The notes: a model not told the origin generated them from the letters alone. Shown: positions 12,739 through 33,900, counted from the first letter of the stretch. The stretch: 64,000 bases of DNA from Ascaris suum (GCA_013433145.1 CM024178.1:8479260-8543259); one strand, 5' to 3'. Program-made: numbers and translations.

Positions 12739-13327
12739 GTAGTTTTCTTGTTTCTTTTTGAGTAAAGAATGTTTGTTCCCAAGTAGTTTCCAGGAGAGAA
12801 GTGACTATTATTTCGTTTTCGCAATCCAGAAATGACCGTCTGATGAGTATAGCATTTCAGAGTTCTCTTTTTAATCGCTCCTTCTCTTTTCCGGTTTAAA
12901 ATATATGTTGAAATATAAGCCACTTCTTCCAATCATTTTGTATAATCTACAACCCATTGCACTTTTTTTTTAAATGCTGAATGGAAGTGCGATAATAACG
13001 AGTTATGTTGCATCGTATTGTATGTTTCAACAGTTAATATGATAAAATGATTTTATAGGATGCGATCATTGGTGAATGTATGTCACATTTACATCCATTA
13101 GTAATGGCGGCACTTATTTTTGCGGTGCTATTCTGGATATTTCGTGTTATTCGTGATGGTTATCATCTTGTGCAGTTCTATGAAATTCACAACTTTTACA
13201 AAGATGCACTTGGTATGTGTCGAATTGTTTTATTCTCTGTCAGTTGGGATGAATTTGAGGTTATTTAGAGCAGAGCATAATTTATTTCTTTTATACGAAG
13301 TGGTGAAATATGTGAGCTGAGGAATGT

Positions 13328-13404
<77 letters not shown>

Positions 13405-15458
13405 ATGAAATAGAATGGAATTGATTAAAATTAATATGAATGGAAAATGTATTCGAGTACTAAAGAAAGTGAAATTTCTGTGTTTTTATGTTGAATGATA
13501 TTCATTGATATCCAATTCCTCATTAATTTCACACGAACTTCAGGTATATCGGATTCTGAACTAAGTAATCTAACATGGTGTGAGGTTGTAAAACGTGTAT
13601 GCCAAATGCAACCTCAATTACATTTGATTATCAATAAAGAGAGACTTACTCAACTTGATGTCTATCAAAGGATTCTCCGATTTAAGGTTTTTTTCTTCTA
13701 TTTACCTATATTCTTACATTTACCTTTATTTACGAGTCACTAGTTTTTTGGTCGAAATATAAATTGGCTGATTATTGCGCTTAGGACATCGAGTTCGTTC
13801 TCATCCCGAATATTCGTTGTTGAATTGACTTCATTTATAGCCGTTATTTCTTTTGTCATGTGATAGCAGATTGTTTGGGTGGATCACATACTCTGCAAGA
13901 AGATCAAGGAGTGACTTGAAATGCAAGTTTTAAAATTTCCCATGCATTTGGGTAGGTACATTTGTGGGCAAGTCGCAACTGCAGAAACGTTCATTAATTT
14001 TATTGGCTGAAGCGAATTGAATGGGAAAGAGGAATTCAGATAATTTGGCCTTTTTCAAACTGTCCAATAGGTACATGAGCTATTGCGGAGAGTGTGAAGG
14101 TATTTTCTTTATAATCGCTCAGTGATTTAATTCATATGTATTTCACTGGCTTATCAATTATTTGTGATCATTTGGGAATGAGTCATTTGAGTCACCTCAG
14201 AAAATTAGCATAAATTTGCGATTGAATATGCAAAAATTTTCTTCTTCATTACAGAATTATTTTGTATCGTTTGTGAACAAAGATTTATTACCGCCAGTGC
14301 TGAATATACCATTTATGGGACCAATGCCATATTTGTCGAATGGACTGAAATTGAATTTGGAATGGCTACTCTTCTGGGGTCCGTGGTCACCATGGGAAGG
14401 TCCATACGCGTTGAAAGATGATTATAAACATCAACACAATATTGCAAGGCTAAGTACGCTTTGTGTGATTTTTATTAATTTTTTAGCCATCTAATTTTGA
14501 ATAATGAACTTTGCTCATCAATGTAGAGATATGAAATGAATTTTTTTTGGGCGGGGGGGGGGGGGGGTTAATAATTCCATCATGTTGTTCTTTGATCGAT
14601 TATTGGAATCTGTTTTGATCTCTGCAACGGTTTTGGTAATTACAAGAAATTAATCGAATTTATTTCTGGAATTAAAAATCTTTTTATAGTTCTTTTTTGT
14701 ATGGTTAGGTGGAAATTTATAACTGGCGTAATACTCAGTAACGATGTATCTATATTATTGTTTAGACTAAATGGGATCATAATTGTTTAATTTCATTCTG
14801 TTCAAGTGTTTATAGTTTTGTCTTATTGTTGCAGCAACAGAAATGGAAGCAACGATATTTTATATGGGTATAGCGAATCTAGTCTTTTTTCCATTAATAT
14901 TGCTTTATCAAATTTTATACTCATTTTTCTCATATGCTGAATTAGTGAAACGTGAACCTGGAGCACTTGGAACGAGACGTTACTCCAATTATGGCAGGTA
15001 AATAATTTTTACAAGCATCCATTAAAATTATGAAAGAAAAAAAAATGAAATATTGTCGTTTAATAATTTTTAAAAACTTCCATCAATATTATGAGAAAAT
15101 ATAATTTTTTGTTTAATTAAAATATCGATTGCCAAATAAGAGGCGTCCAATTTAAGGCTATGCTTGACTTAATATTTGAAGAAGTCGTCTAATAATATGA
15201 CCATTCAATTCTATGAATCGATTATAGAGTAATGGTTAATTTTCGCTTTGATCGTATGTTATTAAATTTGGTGTAAAAATTAAGCTGAAAGCTACAGTTT
15301 AAATTTTTTTTAATTTGTAGAATTGTTTTCCCAATTTTTTACGAGTTTTTCGATATTTTGCTATCGGCAAAAAGATTTTCATTGATGTAGTCATAGATGT
15401 TATATGCCTTCGAGTAGAAAGCCAAGGTTTTTTGTTTTCTTCTCTTTATTTTTTATTT

Positions 15459-15525
<67 letters not shown>

Positions 15526-18500
15526 TTTTTTTTTTTTGAGAGCGAGGGAAGGGGGATGATCTATTCGGTAGTTATCTGTAGTATTTAAGGAGATAAAAAT
15601 ATACGACGAAATGATTTTATATGAATCTTTTAAATTTCTAGGAGTAAAATTCGTCACTTCAACGAATTGGACCATGAATTACGATTACGTTTATCCAGAA
15701 GTCATCGGGCAGCCGAGCAATATATGGATCAATTCATCTCACCACTCAAAGAGATCATCGCAAAAAATATAGCATTCGTAGCGGGTGCTCTATTTGCTAT
15801 ACTTGCTTTATTATCAGCTTGGGATGAAGATGTTTTGACGGTAAGTTTTTCATTTGGTTGATTTTCACTCGTTCTTTGAATATTTTGTTGGTGGTATGAA
15901 TCGTCGAATTTTTTTTTTTTTCAAAGAGGAGAGGTTGTCGGGAGGGGTAATGTTTTGAGGGTACTGTACACTTTTGATTAAAAGTACTTCTTTGTCGATA
16001 TGGTGATAAAGCGATTGGCACAATTAGCATGAAATCAAAAAATGTGGAATGCTTCTATCTTATATGTCATAAGGTGAAGACGAATAATATTGGAGAAGCT
16101 TTCGTGAGCGTAATTCGACAGTGTTTGATTGCGATTCGCCGTTAATTAGGTCAAGTGAATTAAATGGTGCCTATCTGGAAACGTTTGCAATGATATTACA
16201 GGTAGAGCATGTGCTAACTGCGATGACAGTTTGTGGTGTATTGATTGTGTTTTGTCGATCATTTATTGCGGACGAGAATCTTATTTGGTGGCCCGAATTT
16301 TTAATGAATCGTATCATTGCGCAGATTCATTATGCACCTGATACGTGGAGGGATCGTGCGCATACAGGTAATTTCATAATATTATAGTCTGTGTAGAATG
16401 TTAGTCGTCGTAGAACTTAAAGATTTTATGGAATTGGAATATTGTCATTATTATTGTGACCCGAGGTAAATACCCAGTCGTACGCAAAAAAATTCGTCGG
16501 ATTTTCATAGTATTTTGAGGTGGTAATTACCGGTGGAAGTGTTTTTTTTTTTGATTCTAGGCGTTATCGTCGACTTTTTTGTTTGTATTTAAATGGTGAA
16601 GTTGGAGTTTATTTGCAAAATAAATATGGCCGGATAATTTGATGTTTATTGCAATGTGGATGTGACGGAATAGTTTGATATGGTGTTTTTCATTGAGGGG
16701 AGCTACCTTAGGAAATTTTAGTGGTATTGCTTTGTTTTGTTTGTTGTTTGCGAAATTGTTTAATTATTCATCAGAATAGCTGTACGTTTTTAAAATTGCG
16801 CAAAGTAACTCATTTTGAGTATAGTTTCATCTATAAAAGATTATTATATGGGCTTTACTACGTATATTGATGCTGAAAATGAAAGGATTAGGCGTGATGG
16901 GAGGGGAAGGTCAAGAAGGAATGGAAGAGGGAGAGGGGACAAGAGGAAAGGGCTGTATTTCTTGGCCTTTCAGGTTCTACTGATTATATCAGGTGTGTGC
17001 CATAAATGAATTTTTTCTTGCAGCAACCGTACGACAAGAGTTCGGGCATCTCTTTCAGTTGAAGGCACAGTTTATTGTTGAAGAATTACTGAGCCCTCTC
17101 ATCACTCCATTTGTACTTGTCTTTTGGTGAGCTATCAGTTTTTAGTAGTCATCATTTATAGGCTATAAGACTTTCTAAGCCTCATTTTTTATAAATAATG
17201 AGGTGCGGTACATGTATATAATAACAGTCTTGTACTGAACCTTTAGATTGAGAATTATTGGAAGGTAAATTTATAGTTTTTCATTCAAGGTAATAAAATC
17301 ACCTTCAAACAATCTTTACTTTCACCGTTTTTCGAATCCCATAGAGCTTAGTTGGTTATACCCCGTTCATTAACGAATCCATGTGCTTAATCGGTTAGCT
17401 AATTTTGAAAAATTTTCAATTCGACTATTTTATTTTCGAATCTGTTAAGTTTCACGGTTGTCCACGTCAGCTTTAAATTTGAAATGCTTAAATATTTTTT
17501 GAGTCGTACTTATCATCAAACATTTATTGTTTATCTTCACAGATATTTCATGACTTATTTGAATTTGTTACCATTCTATCTGTTAAGCTTTGCTAGGTAT
17601 TATGGTTGGTTTTAAGAACTATGATTTTTATGCTTTTATGAGTGTTCTTTAGCATGAGTATAAACAACAAGAAGTAAACGTTTTGTCAACAGATATTTCT
17701 GTATGTGTGGTCGTTCGTACTTCAGCCTACCTGTGCTCATATTTCAGCCAACTCGAGTTCGTACTTCACTCTACTTGTGCTCATACTTCAATCTACTTGA
17801 GTTCGCCCTTCAGTCTACTTGTGCTCTATTGAGGATCTTGTCGTAGTAGAATAAGTTGAACACTAGCCTTAAGGTTAGAATGGTTTTCTGCAAAGTTCTC
17901 CAAAGCGATTGCAAATTTAATTCGTGCTTTAAGGATACGTCCAAAGGCAAGAGAATTTGTCAATTTCTTTCATAATTTCACCGTTAATATTGATGGACTC
18001 GGTGATGTATGTTCATTCGCGCAGATGGATGTCTCACGGCATGGTGATCCCACTTGGAATCTCGACACTCGTCTTGTCGAACAACCGGGTAAGTTCGCAC
18101 TACATTTTTGTGATAGATCGCTTACCGTTTAACTCTATCGTTCCAAATAAGGCAATTACTGCTGTAATTGGGAAAGAAAGAAGTGGGGAAGGAAAGATGA
18201 AAATAGCCGACGAAGAAAACGGCAATTTTCCGATCAGACGACATCCTCATTGTCGGTTTTTGATTGTGACCATAAGCCAATCGAGGTATTCAGAAGGGAT
18301 AAGCCAGCATATCTGCATGTTCACTTGAAGCGATCTCATCTTATCTTTTAACTTTTTGTGCTTTCTTAAACCTTATTTTTGTTGCATAGCTGCTATTAGT
18401 ATGTTAGAAAATGAGAATTAGATAAATTCTTGCAGAAGCAATGGTGAGTTTACCGACAGCTGGTGAAAAGGTGAGCGCAAACGATGGCAAAACAGAGCTA

Positions 18501-19946
18501 TCATTGCTTCATTTTATGGCAACAAATCCAGATTGGAAACCACCAGCTGGATCAGCACGATTCGTCAGCGAGTTCAAAAATCGTGTATGTTTTTTGATCT
18601 GTTATGATGGTTTTTCTCGAACGCTACTTTTTCTTTATTTTGAATATTTTTTGAATGTTTTACGAGTTTTTTTTTTCGATGATTGCAAAGAGTGAAGTTT
18701 GACCTCTATGAATATTTCACAGTATTATAGATAGGAAAGGATTTGGCGAGTCTGAGGGAATCGAATCTGGAAGGTAATATTCTCCTCGAGAGTATCCATG
18801 CGGCATTCCCGTTGCAATGCCCTACAGCGGTTCTAACACATCGCACCCGTATGTATGGTGAAGGTGCGTCGAAATTTGACGGACCAACTGAGCTGAACGC
18901 AAATTCACTAATTGCCTCATTACATCAATCTGGAATACTTAATCAACAATCTTCATTGCATACTCCAGGTGAGCATTTTTTTTTTCATTTCCTTTAGAGA
19001 ATTTTCTAATGATTATCGTAAATAATTTACATAATATCTAATATTGCAGTATGGTTAGATCGTTAAGTGATATTTTAATGCGATGATATATCCGTAGCCA
19101 CATTTCTGTCAGGGGAAGGAGGGAGGGGATAACTCATCAACCTAGTCATGGTGGGTAAGCCTCTGGTTTTAGTAATTCATCAGCTTTACTCGATGTTAGT
19201 AATAATTTCATTTGTGGGCGATAGGTTTCGCAATTCCTTCGAATCGATGAGACGCTATTAGATAGATCTTTCTTTTCGAGGCTGTGCTTTCTTTGGTCCT
19301 TAAAAGCGCCCTAGTTAATGAGGTTTTTATGTTTGGATTTTGGCCGCAAATACGTCAATGTTACTAATATTTATAATTTTATAAGCAAGACCATGGTTGT
19401 TTATCCGTTCAGGAAGTTGTAGTCTATTATTGAAGTTGTTATTTTACACAGTTATTCCTCTTATATGTTGCTATTATTTTTTCTTTATATCAGTGTTGTT
19501 TATTCTAATTTTAATTACCATTTTTTTTCATTTTTTAAAATTTTTATAGCTATTACTTTATTCTATGCGCATGTCCCATTCTCATCAATTTTTATAGGTA
19601 TTAAAAAATGATGCATTATATTTGAGGTGTTGGAGAGGATGTAAGTGCGGATTCGGCAGCGGCAGAAATGTCTCTCACAACAATGTGTTTGAGACGTTTA
19701 CATGCACAGCATGATGCATCACAAACAGCAGTCAACTATGGTACGTTAGGATCGGCGACAGCCGTTATTAATGAAGATTCTAGTGGTGGTCATTCGGTGT
19801 CCAATATTTGGGGGGTTCCTGCTCAGAGTGTAGTCGCACCTCGTCCTAGAGGTCATCCGGTTGACCAGCAAAGTCCTATGGCGCATATAACGGAAACAAC
19901 TGATGATGGCGAAGATCGACCGCCGAATTCTTTTCACAGTGTTTGA
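10252..19946 (+). CDS. atg-9: Autophagy protein ATG9 (lipid scramblase of autophagosome formation)
   Basis: Exons: 10252-10388, 11338-11488, 12220-12420, 13059-13212, 13544-13686, 14255-14453, 14835-14997, 15642-15840, 16202-16367, 17024-17126, 17934-18088, 18436-18584, 18731-18968, 19627-19946. All junctions keep phase and total 2478 bp (825 aa), close to human ATG9A. ATG9 is the multispanning scramblase on Golgi-derived vesicles that seeds the phagophore with ATG2. Family landmarks: RWDHVENLDQFFTRVYEYHQ (about 87-106), CIDY and the first membrane pairs (about 110-215), QLDVYQRILRF (about 252-262), NKDLLPP, SYAELVKREPGALG, RHFNELDHEL (about 388), VEHVLTAMTVCG (450 on), IVEELLSPLITP, NFTVNIDGLGDVCSFAQMDVSRHG, and GKTELSLLHFMATNP (about 608-622). 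The C-terminal tail is variable, with AAAEMSLTTM near 737. One alternative splice remains possible at exon 1/2. Confidence 0.96.
12649..12735. repeat. (TA)n microsatellite, ~87 bp
   Basis: Uninterrupted TA array in atg-9 intron 3. Confidence 0.95.
13330..13402. repeat. (TA)n microsatellite, ~73 bp
   Basis: Uninterrupted TA array in atg-9 intron 4, less than 130 bp after the exon. Confidence 0.95.
14553..14567 (+). repeat. 15-base G run
   Basis: Pure G run in the non-template strand of atg-9 intron 6, about 100 bp after the exon end. Confidence 0.95.
15457..15530. repeat. (ATTT)n tetranucleotide repeat
   Basis: Long tetranucleotide run in atg-9 intron 7, upstream of exon 8. Confidence 0.9.
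17713..17827 (+). repeat. 44-bp tandem repeat built from a 22-bp half unit
   Basis: GTTCGTACTTCA restarts at 17713 and 17757 and, as GTTCGCCCTTCA, at 17801: exact 44-bp spacing, about 2.6 copies. Each unit is itself two related 22-mers (a GTTCG.. half and a GCTCAT..TTCA half). It lies in atg-9 intron 10. Confidence 0.8.
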
Positions 19947-22899
19947 ATATTCGTCTGACATTTGAATGTGTAAATGTGAGAGAATTTTTGCTTATAGGTG
20001 AATTTGTTGAGTGCTTGAGGCGTATATTAGTGGCATCCAGAATATTTTCGTAGGTTCGGATATGATTAGGCTGATCTACACGTGGAAATTATATTTCTTT
20101 TGGCTTAGAAATTGTTGTGAATGTTTTTTCGATGGTGAGTTGGTAAATGGATCATCGCCAATCTTATCCCATATGAATTTAGAAGTTCTGATATTCAGAG
20201 CCATCAAATTCAGGAATTGGAGGCTCCGGATTTGCTTTTACTATTCAAGTGCTAAAAGTAACAATTAAAACTGAACATCTAAAATTGAGGGAATAAAAGA
20301 AGATTGCCCATAAATTTATAGGCTAAAAGAGTGGTCATTACGTGATCCCGAATTCGGCTCGTTTGTGCTTTTTTTTTTATTACTTTGTACGCTGTTATTC
20401 ATATAATTATCGTACTGCTTTTTTAGCTTCTATATTTTAATATTGGCATGCTAAAATAGAATTATTATTTGTACTTTGCTGCTTGAATATGTAAATAATC
20501 TCTCGCCATATGTTTATGTAAATATCCGTAACTATAGGATTGACCAAAAATATTTTGAAGGAAAGTGGAGAAGGTGGGGAAAGAGAAACTAGAGACGACA
20601 ATAGAAAGTATTCTGCTCTGGTGAGTGATTAAAAGATTTATGTAATACTGAGGGTAGTTCCTTCCTAACACAGCTCTTAGGCTGTAGAACTAGTAACAGT
20701 TCATTCTCCAAATGCGATTGCTATGGTCACTACTTAATAGATTATGGCCACTACTATGGTCACTGCTGGTCAGTACTTAACATTACGATCGCTAATTAAT
20801 AAAAATAGCAACAAAGTGTTTTAAAGATTCTCAATTGCTTCTTTGAAAGACTTTATTTTGAATTTATGATTTAAAAGCGCCTTCTATGAATTATATATAT
20901 ATATTTTTTCGATTGTTACTTTTTTCTAGAAGCTTTTATTGCCATATGCTTTTGGAAGACAATTATTGATGGCTTTAAGGTAAAACGAAAAAAATGAAAT
21001 GAAATTTATTTTTCATTTTCTTTTGTCCATTTTCTTTTCTTTTTCGTTTTGAATGATTATTTACTGTTCTGAAAATTGCAGCAATAAAAATTTAAGAAGG
21101 TGGTTATAGTCATATACTTTCAGTATTGCAGTCCAATTCGATTTAAGGAATTAATTTCGGTAATATTTTTAGGCCATAAGGGGGTGGTTGGGGCGGGATT
21201 GGGAGGGAGGTGAAGTATTCGTTGTAAAATTAGTTTCCTTCGAGATGGCGTTATCCTAAATGATAGTTCCGATCATCGAGTCTATATAAACTTTAAATGT
21301 TTCCTTCATACTTTATTGTCTCTACCATTTGCGGGAATTTATACTGCATAATTTCTTTATTTTTTGCTGAAATGTTTTTTTTTGCCGATGAAATAAATTC
21401 AATGACTATCGAATCATTTAAGATATTTCAGTTTTTTTTTTCTCAGCCTAAAGTTATCAAAGTTTTTTTTTGCGTTGTTGTAAGTTAAATTGTTATAGGT
21501 TAATATTGATTTACTGAATTCAACTCATTACTAATATTTCGTCAATGAGGAATTTAAATTTTATGCTTTAAGTCGACCTCTTTCCACTACTAAAAAAAAT
21601 TTTTTTCTTTTTCTTTTAAATGGCGTTATCAAACCTACTGAAATAAAAATAGAAAGGTGAGTCTTCGAAAAAAAAATAAAAATTAAAATGAAAAGACTTA
21701 TTGGAGAAATTGTTCTGCGCTAATATTTTCTTTTTTTTTTTGAAATTTTTCGCCTCATAAATATTATATTGTTTTATTAATTGTACAATATCTATATATA
21801 ATTATAGTTGTTTTGCTTCGTTTTTTTTTTTGTGTGTGTTTGTGTCGAAATTATGAAAGACTTGCTTTTAATTATTAGATTAGTCATTTGATTGTCTAAT
21901 TTCGATACTTTACATTTTTCGGATTTCAGTTTAGCTTCAACGGAAATTTGTAAATATTTTTGAAATATATTCGAGTAAAAATTTAAAGATTTTCAAATTA
22001 AATTAGAATGATTACTTGTTGTTTCATTTACTTACGCTTAACATATGATAGAGTGAGACGCTAAAATTGATCGTATTTCAATTTTCTCGTGTTGTTTGAG
22101 CCATTTGCAGGGGAAGAAGAAGAACGTAGGCAATCTCTCCTCTCCCACTCCCCACTCTCCTCTCTTTCGTGCAAGATGGATTGAAGACAGAGATCAAGGA
22201 ATCTAATGATTGAAACTTCCAACACTTAACCTAAATTGCCAAAAAGATATTTGATGCGTTTCTTTCAATGATGTATATATCAAAAAATTTTCTTCTAGCG
22301 TTGAGGTGTTTTTAAAAGATGTGCTGATATTCACCATATGGTTTGTAACTTTCAATCTAGGTTTCTTAAGTTTTTTCGATTCTCTATTCTTGACAATGAA
22401 AAATTGTACATACGAGCCTATTCTCACCAAAAAAAATTACTGAACTCAGATATCAATTTTCATAGTGCGTTGAGAAATTTGCATAATTTTGTGATAAATT
22501 TTCATAACGTTATAGGAAATTTGCATATGTCGAAAAGTATTTGCTAAAAGAATCCCGGTATTGTTTCAATGGTAGTCGATTTATGCGCCTATAAATAGTA
22601 TACCGTCGATTTTAGTCATAACACAATTATAAAGTTTCTAATGATATGCTCAATTATGATGTCTTTTTTTTTTTGTTTTATTCTCGAAATTTTTTTTCGC
22701 GATGATTTTAAAATTTACTGCATTTTGATCTACTTCAATTGGTTTGAATGAAATGTTTTATTGTCAGTTGATTACTTTCGAAAATAATTTTCATATGGGA
22801 TTTCCCAATGTGAATAATATATGAAAAGTCGATTGAAAGAAAACATTGTTTATTATTAATGAGGGAATTAGTTAAGCAGTCATTAAGTTGTTCAATAGA

Positions 22900-23160
22900 G
22901 AGGATTGAACAGGTAAACAGGTGAGCAGATAATAGATAGTAAACAAATAAGCAGGTAAGTATAAGAGTTGAAAATGGATTGGCTAATAAGCAGGTAAAGG
23001 TAATAAACAGATAAGCAGATAATTGTGGATTTTCAAGAGAAGTTAACTGAACGACTTTGAGATGTTTAATGAAAGGAGTTAACAGGTATTAGGTGAACAA
23101 ATAGATCAATATACAGATATAATTAGGTGATAAGTAATAAACAAATGATCGAGTAATTAT
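22900..23160. repeat. Degenerate tandem repeat of GATAAGCAGGTAA-like units
   Basis: Many imperfect repeats of AACAG, AAGCAGGTAA and AAACAGATAAGCAGATAA, too diverged for a clean period. It has the look of an old minisatellite. Confidence 0.55.
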
Positions 23161-23299
23161 AAGAACTCGGGCTTTCCAAAATTCTTAGCATAAACTGTTT
23201 TTTTTTTTTTTTTGTTGCAATAATTATGATATGCGAATTAGAATTTGAAAGTAATTATTTGAAGAGTTATAAAGATGATGCTATATGCTGACTTTGGAT

Positions 23300-23406
23300 T
23301 TTAAAAAGAAATTTTTCAAAATTTTCAAGAAATCTTTCAAAGTTTTCAAGGAATTTTTCAAAATTTTCAAGAAACTTTTCAAAATTTTCAAGAAATTTTT
23401 TAAAAT
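23300..23406. repeat. ~20-bp tandem repeat TTTTCAAAATTTTCAAGAAA
   Basis: Five imperfect copies of a roughly 20-bp unit follow one another, differing by single substitutions. Confidence 0.8.
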
Positions 23407-24119
23407 TTTTTCATTTTCCTTGGAGTAGAAGTGCACTCGCAAATTTCCTTTTTTATTTGGAAAAATTTCATTTTATTTGTCGGATCCATCGGTATAAACC
23501 TATTTAAAAATTGATAAATCTCAACGAGGAAAAAAAATTGCGCAGAAATAATGAATTTATTCCACTTCGCATCGTACGTGTATTACGTTGAAAATATTTT
23601 GCAAAACTTTCGGAGCCAACTTTGGAGCAGGCGTATAAGTTGGAGTTTGTGGTTTTGTTTCATCTAGCGGTGGCCCATTCGGTTATTATTCCAATCGATC
23701 GCAGCATTCATAAGTTTTGATAACGAAGGGGGTCTAGCATAGAAAAGAGGCGCCCTTATTCTAGATTTAAGTTCGAAGATGGCGTTTTTGTCCAGCTTTA
23801 GGTTAGAAAATGGCGCTCTTGTTTCAATTTCAATATTCAAGTGGGATAATAATAGAGTAAAATATTGGTATGTATGATTTGTTATATGATTTGGTATAAC
23901 TTTTGAAAGAAAAAAGCAATATGTGGTAGGTATCACGTGAAACTGGTAAATAGTCTTGTCGAGATAACGAAACATTGATGCCTAAATATTCGCCACGTTG
24001 TCTAAATAACGGAGAATATGTGTCTAGATGTTCGCCACTCTTAGCAATTTTTTCTCATATCCTTATTTACCGAAACTTTATTGAGGTTAATTGCTTGATC
24101 TCACCTGGGAATTACGTTA

Positions 24120-30477
<6,358 letters not shown>

Positions 30478-30985
30478 CACATATACGCCGTATGCAATTG
30501 TTTGTGTTGTAGTTTGCTTACAAATAAACATCCAGTTGTTTGTTGGTCTTTTAGTTTATCGACCATTTTCTTTGAAGTGAGGGATTCAGGCTATAAACTT
30601 TATGGTAAAGGGGTGGAATAATGGTGGTTTTCCTGCGGTTTCATCCACCATAAAGATTGAAAAATTAATTCCAGTGTTGACGTTAAAGATCGATCGGACT
30701 ATCGGTTTCACATTAATTTCTCTTCGCAGCTGCTATTCTTCTACTAAAGATTGAAGCACGATTTCCGATGTTCCTCTGTCTTCCATTCTTTCCTATACTC
30801 AAGTTCATCTTATTTTTGCGTTGAGTTCCTTTTTTACTTCTTTTTTCACTTCAATCTTTTATTCTCCTTTTAATACAGTGATGATCAATAAAAAATACAC
30901 AGATCATACATGAAGAGCTTTAACTAGTTGAATATTCCTAAATATTCTTAACGTTAGGATGTTATATTGTAAAAAAAAATTTTTT

Positions 30986-33900
30986 TTATATCTTGTTTAA
31001 TTCGGCGATATAATGGACTTTAAGTGGTAGCCACGTATCAGATGGATTGATAAAGCGAAGCCGATATTCACCACATTTGCAAATTATTGCACCTTGTTCA
31101 GGTGATTTCAATGTGGTCAATGTGATTTTTGGCCACATTACCGTCTCAGAATCATCTTCTATCCGAATCACTTCGAATTCGACATCACCATTCACCATAA
31201 AATGCCAAACAAGTGATTGACCATCGCGTTCACACTTCCTACAATCATATTATTAAAGTATAGAGACTTAAAGCAAGAATGGATTCAATATCCTGGAATA
31301 ATATATCAAAGTTCAATTTTGCATGAAAATAGTTTTCATCCTCATTTTACATGTTTGTGTCACAGTAATCCGATTCAGTAAATTCTTTCTTCCCCTCAGT
31401 CTTAATATTCCTCATTTAGTTGCTATATCCGTATGTTAAGATAGAATAAAGATTGAAACGAACATCGAAGTCTCTCACTGCAAAACTTGTCATGAAATGT
31501 TTAAGTCGGCAAGTGAACCATTATTGAATAGCCTTAATGCAATATGCAGCTACTGTAATAAAATCGAATTTATGCATCCAACTAATAGGGGTGGAGCACA
31601 GTTTGGTTTTTAGGAGAAGAGGGTATAGTTAGGAATGATACGATTTGAGGCTATTTGCAAAAAGTGTGTTCTGGCATGTGGCAGAGCTAATGATTTATTG
31701 ATCGCTGTCAGCATTACGAGCGATAAATTTATTAATCCAGCATGAGGGAGGATTTTAAAGTAAACTAGGAAAACAAACTTTTTAACTTCGAAGGTGTGCT
31801 TGCCCTTGATGCTTATTGTGGTGATTTTTAATGGCATTCGTTCAAAGCCATGACGCCTCCATAGTTCATCGACATCGTAATATTGCTGAGGTGTCACTCG
31901 ACGTGCTCGTCTACATGCCGTCTCCGGTGGATCCGCATAACCACTATCGTCTCGCCGTGCACCGCCATAACATTCCGGAACCACCTTCAGCATTATACAT
32001 TTATATAATATACAACGTAGAAATTATATATATATATATTGATATTGATATTGATATTGATATGGATATTGATATTGATATTGATATATACGCCACAGGA
32101 TATATTGTAGAGTTTAGAATGAGTGATGAAATTATTTGTGCATTAAGTTCGCACTGAGAGTTTTTTGTTCGTTCGCCTCGGCGCTCAATTTCCTCCAATT
32201 TCTTAGCATTTTCTTAGCTCTTTATTTTAGTGGAATGCGTTTTTTGATATATGAGGAGGGTGCTTGACAATATTATTACAATATTTAACTAATGACAAAC
32301 GATGAAAAGCATATGTGCACGTATAAATCATAATCAAATAGTGACAAATGAAGAAATAAAAAGAGTACCGTTAAAAAAAAAGTTCTCAACAAAATGATTT
32401 ACTTTTTTTTTTTAAGCAGATAGGTTTATTTTTTTAAACGGTTTGTTTTTTGACAAGAAATTTTACTTCGGGAACGATAAAAAGAGTGGAGAAAGGTAAG
32501 GAGCGCATAAAAGGGGAGAGTGGGTCGTTTCCATATTTTTCAAATCCTAACAATAATTTACCTGTTGTAATTAGCATGTTTACAACAAGGAAATAAAAGC
32601 TGGAAAAAAGTTTCCTAATCTTCACTACGCGATTAAGCGATCGAAAACATTGCTTATCGCTATAGCATCGGTTAAACGACAAATAATTTAGATGATTAGC
32701 GATAAAATGAAAATCCGAACAATTTCGTTATTCGAAAAGCAAGAAACCTTTTCACTGAGATGATTGAGAAGATCGGAAGGTTTATCAATAAATGTTACTC
32801 GTGATTGAGTTTTCTTGTCCATCACAAGCCTAATTACTTGCCACATAACACTTAACAATGCTGGTGGATTTACAATATAAACTTTTATTATCTGAAATAA
32901 TTGAAATGTTTTTCCATTATTCAAAAATTCCGCCGAATATTTTCTTTTCTAAGACGTTTTTCTTTTCTTTTTGCTCTTACAATTTTCAATAAATATTCCA
33001 TAATTTTTGCATAAATTATCTAGAATAGAAATAAATAGCAACAATTAATATTAGAATTAAGCATATTATTTTCTATGGAAATTTCATCTATTTGCTTATG
33101 ATTTATCCATATATTATTATGCTTCAAAGTAAAATGCTAATAAAAATAATATTTCTATATGCCGGAAATTTTTCATTTTTTTATTTACTCTATATCGATA
33201 TTTATTCATAATTTTAAAAGAAAAATTTAAAGAATAAGTGTTGAATAAACTTAATAATAGGAAGTAGATGATTTGAAAATATTCCATCAACGAATAAAGA
33301 ATTGTGATTTTTTTTTTAATTTACTGGAATTATATTCATCTTAACTATTTTGTTTTGTGGCATTATGAGTCTTGAATTATTCGAATTTCACAAACGTAGA
33401 AATACTGGTAAAAATGATTCACTTTTTTTGGTTGATTGTATAATGATCAGCTTCTCAAGAAAGGTATAAATAAATAAGAATAATAAGTAGCTGTGTTATT
33501 ATTATCACACATTCTAAAGTCTAGATTATAAGCTATAAATAACTAAATAAACAAGGTAAAAATTACGCTGATTAATGAAAAATTCCGTTTAAAAATTAGG
33601 TGAAAGAATACGTTGAAATAAAATGGACAATTTCAACAGCTAGCGAAACAACTACTAAGTTGACACTGAAGTAATTTCAGAAACCAACGCCTTAATTAAC
33701 ATCACACCTTCATATAATATTGTTGTTCTCATGAAAATTAATAGATTCTCTTAGTCGATACTACAAAGTTGAGCATAAAACTTCTAAAACACATACAGTT
33801 TCGCTGAAGTAATCCGCCCATACTTTGAGAGCCAGTCTAGCGACTTTAACTGAAGCACTCATTGGATTCAAGAAATCCGCAACATTTAGGCCATCCAGAT

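Larger units (their letters stand above)
19947..24119. other. Intergenic region between atg-9 and RRP36
   Basis: Contains the atg-9 3' UTR, with an AATAAA near 20292 as one candidate poly(A) signal. No gene recognised. Open frames are short and T-rich. Two repeat tracts are listed separately (22900-23160 and 23300-23406). Confidence 0.5.

Noticed and set aside
17957..18328. 123-codon plus-strand frame over atg-9 exon 11 and the following intron
   Set aside because: It is out of frame with the conserved ATG9 reading and continues into intron sequence.
31779..31984. Plus-strand frame starting at 31831
   Set aside because: It is the shadow of exon 6 of the Sec14-like gene, which carries the VVPECYGG motif on the minus strand.
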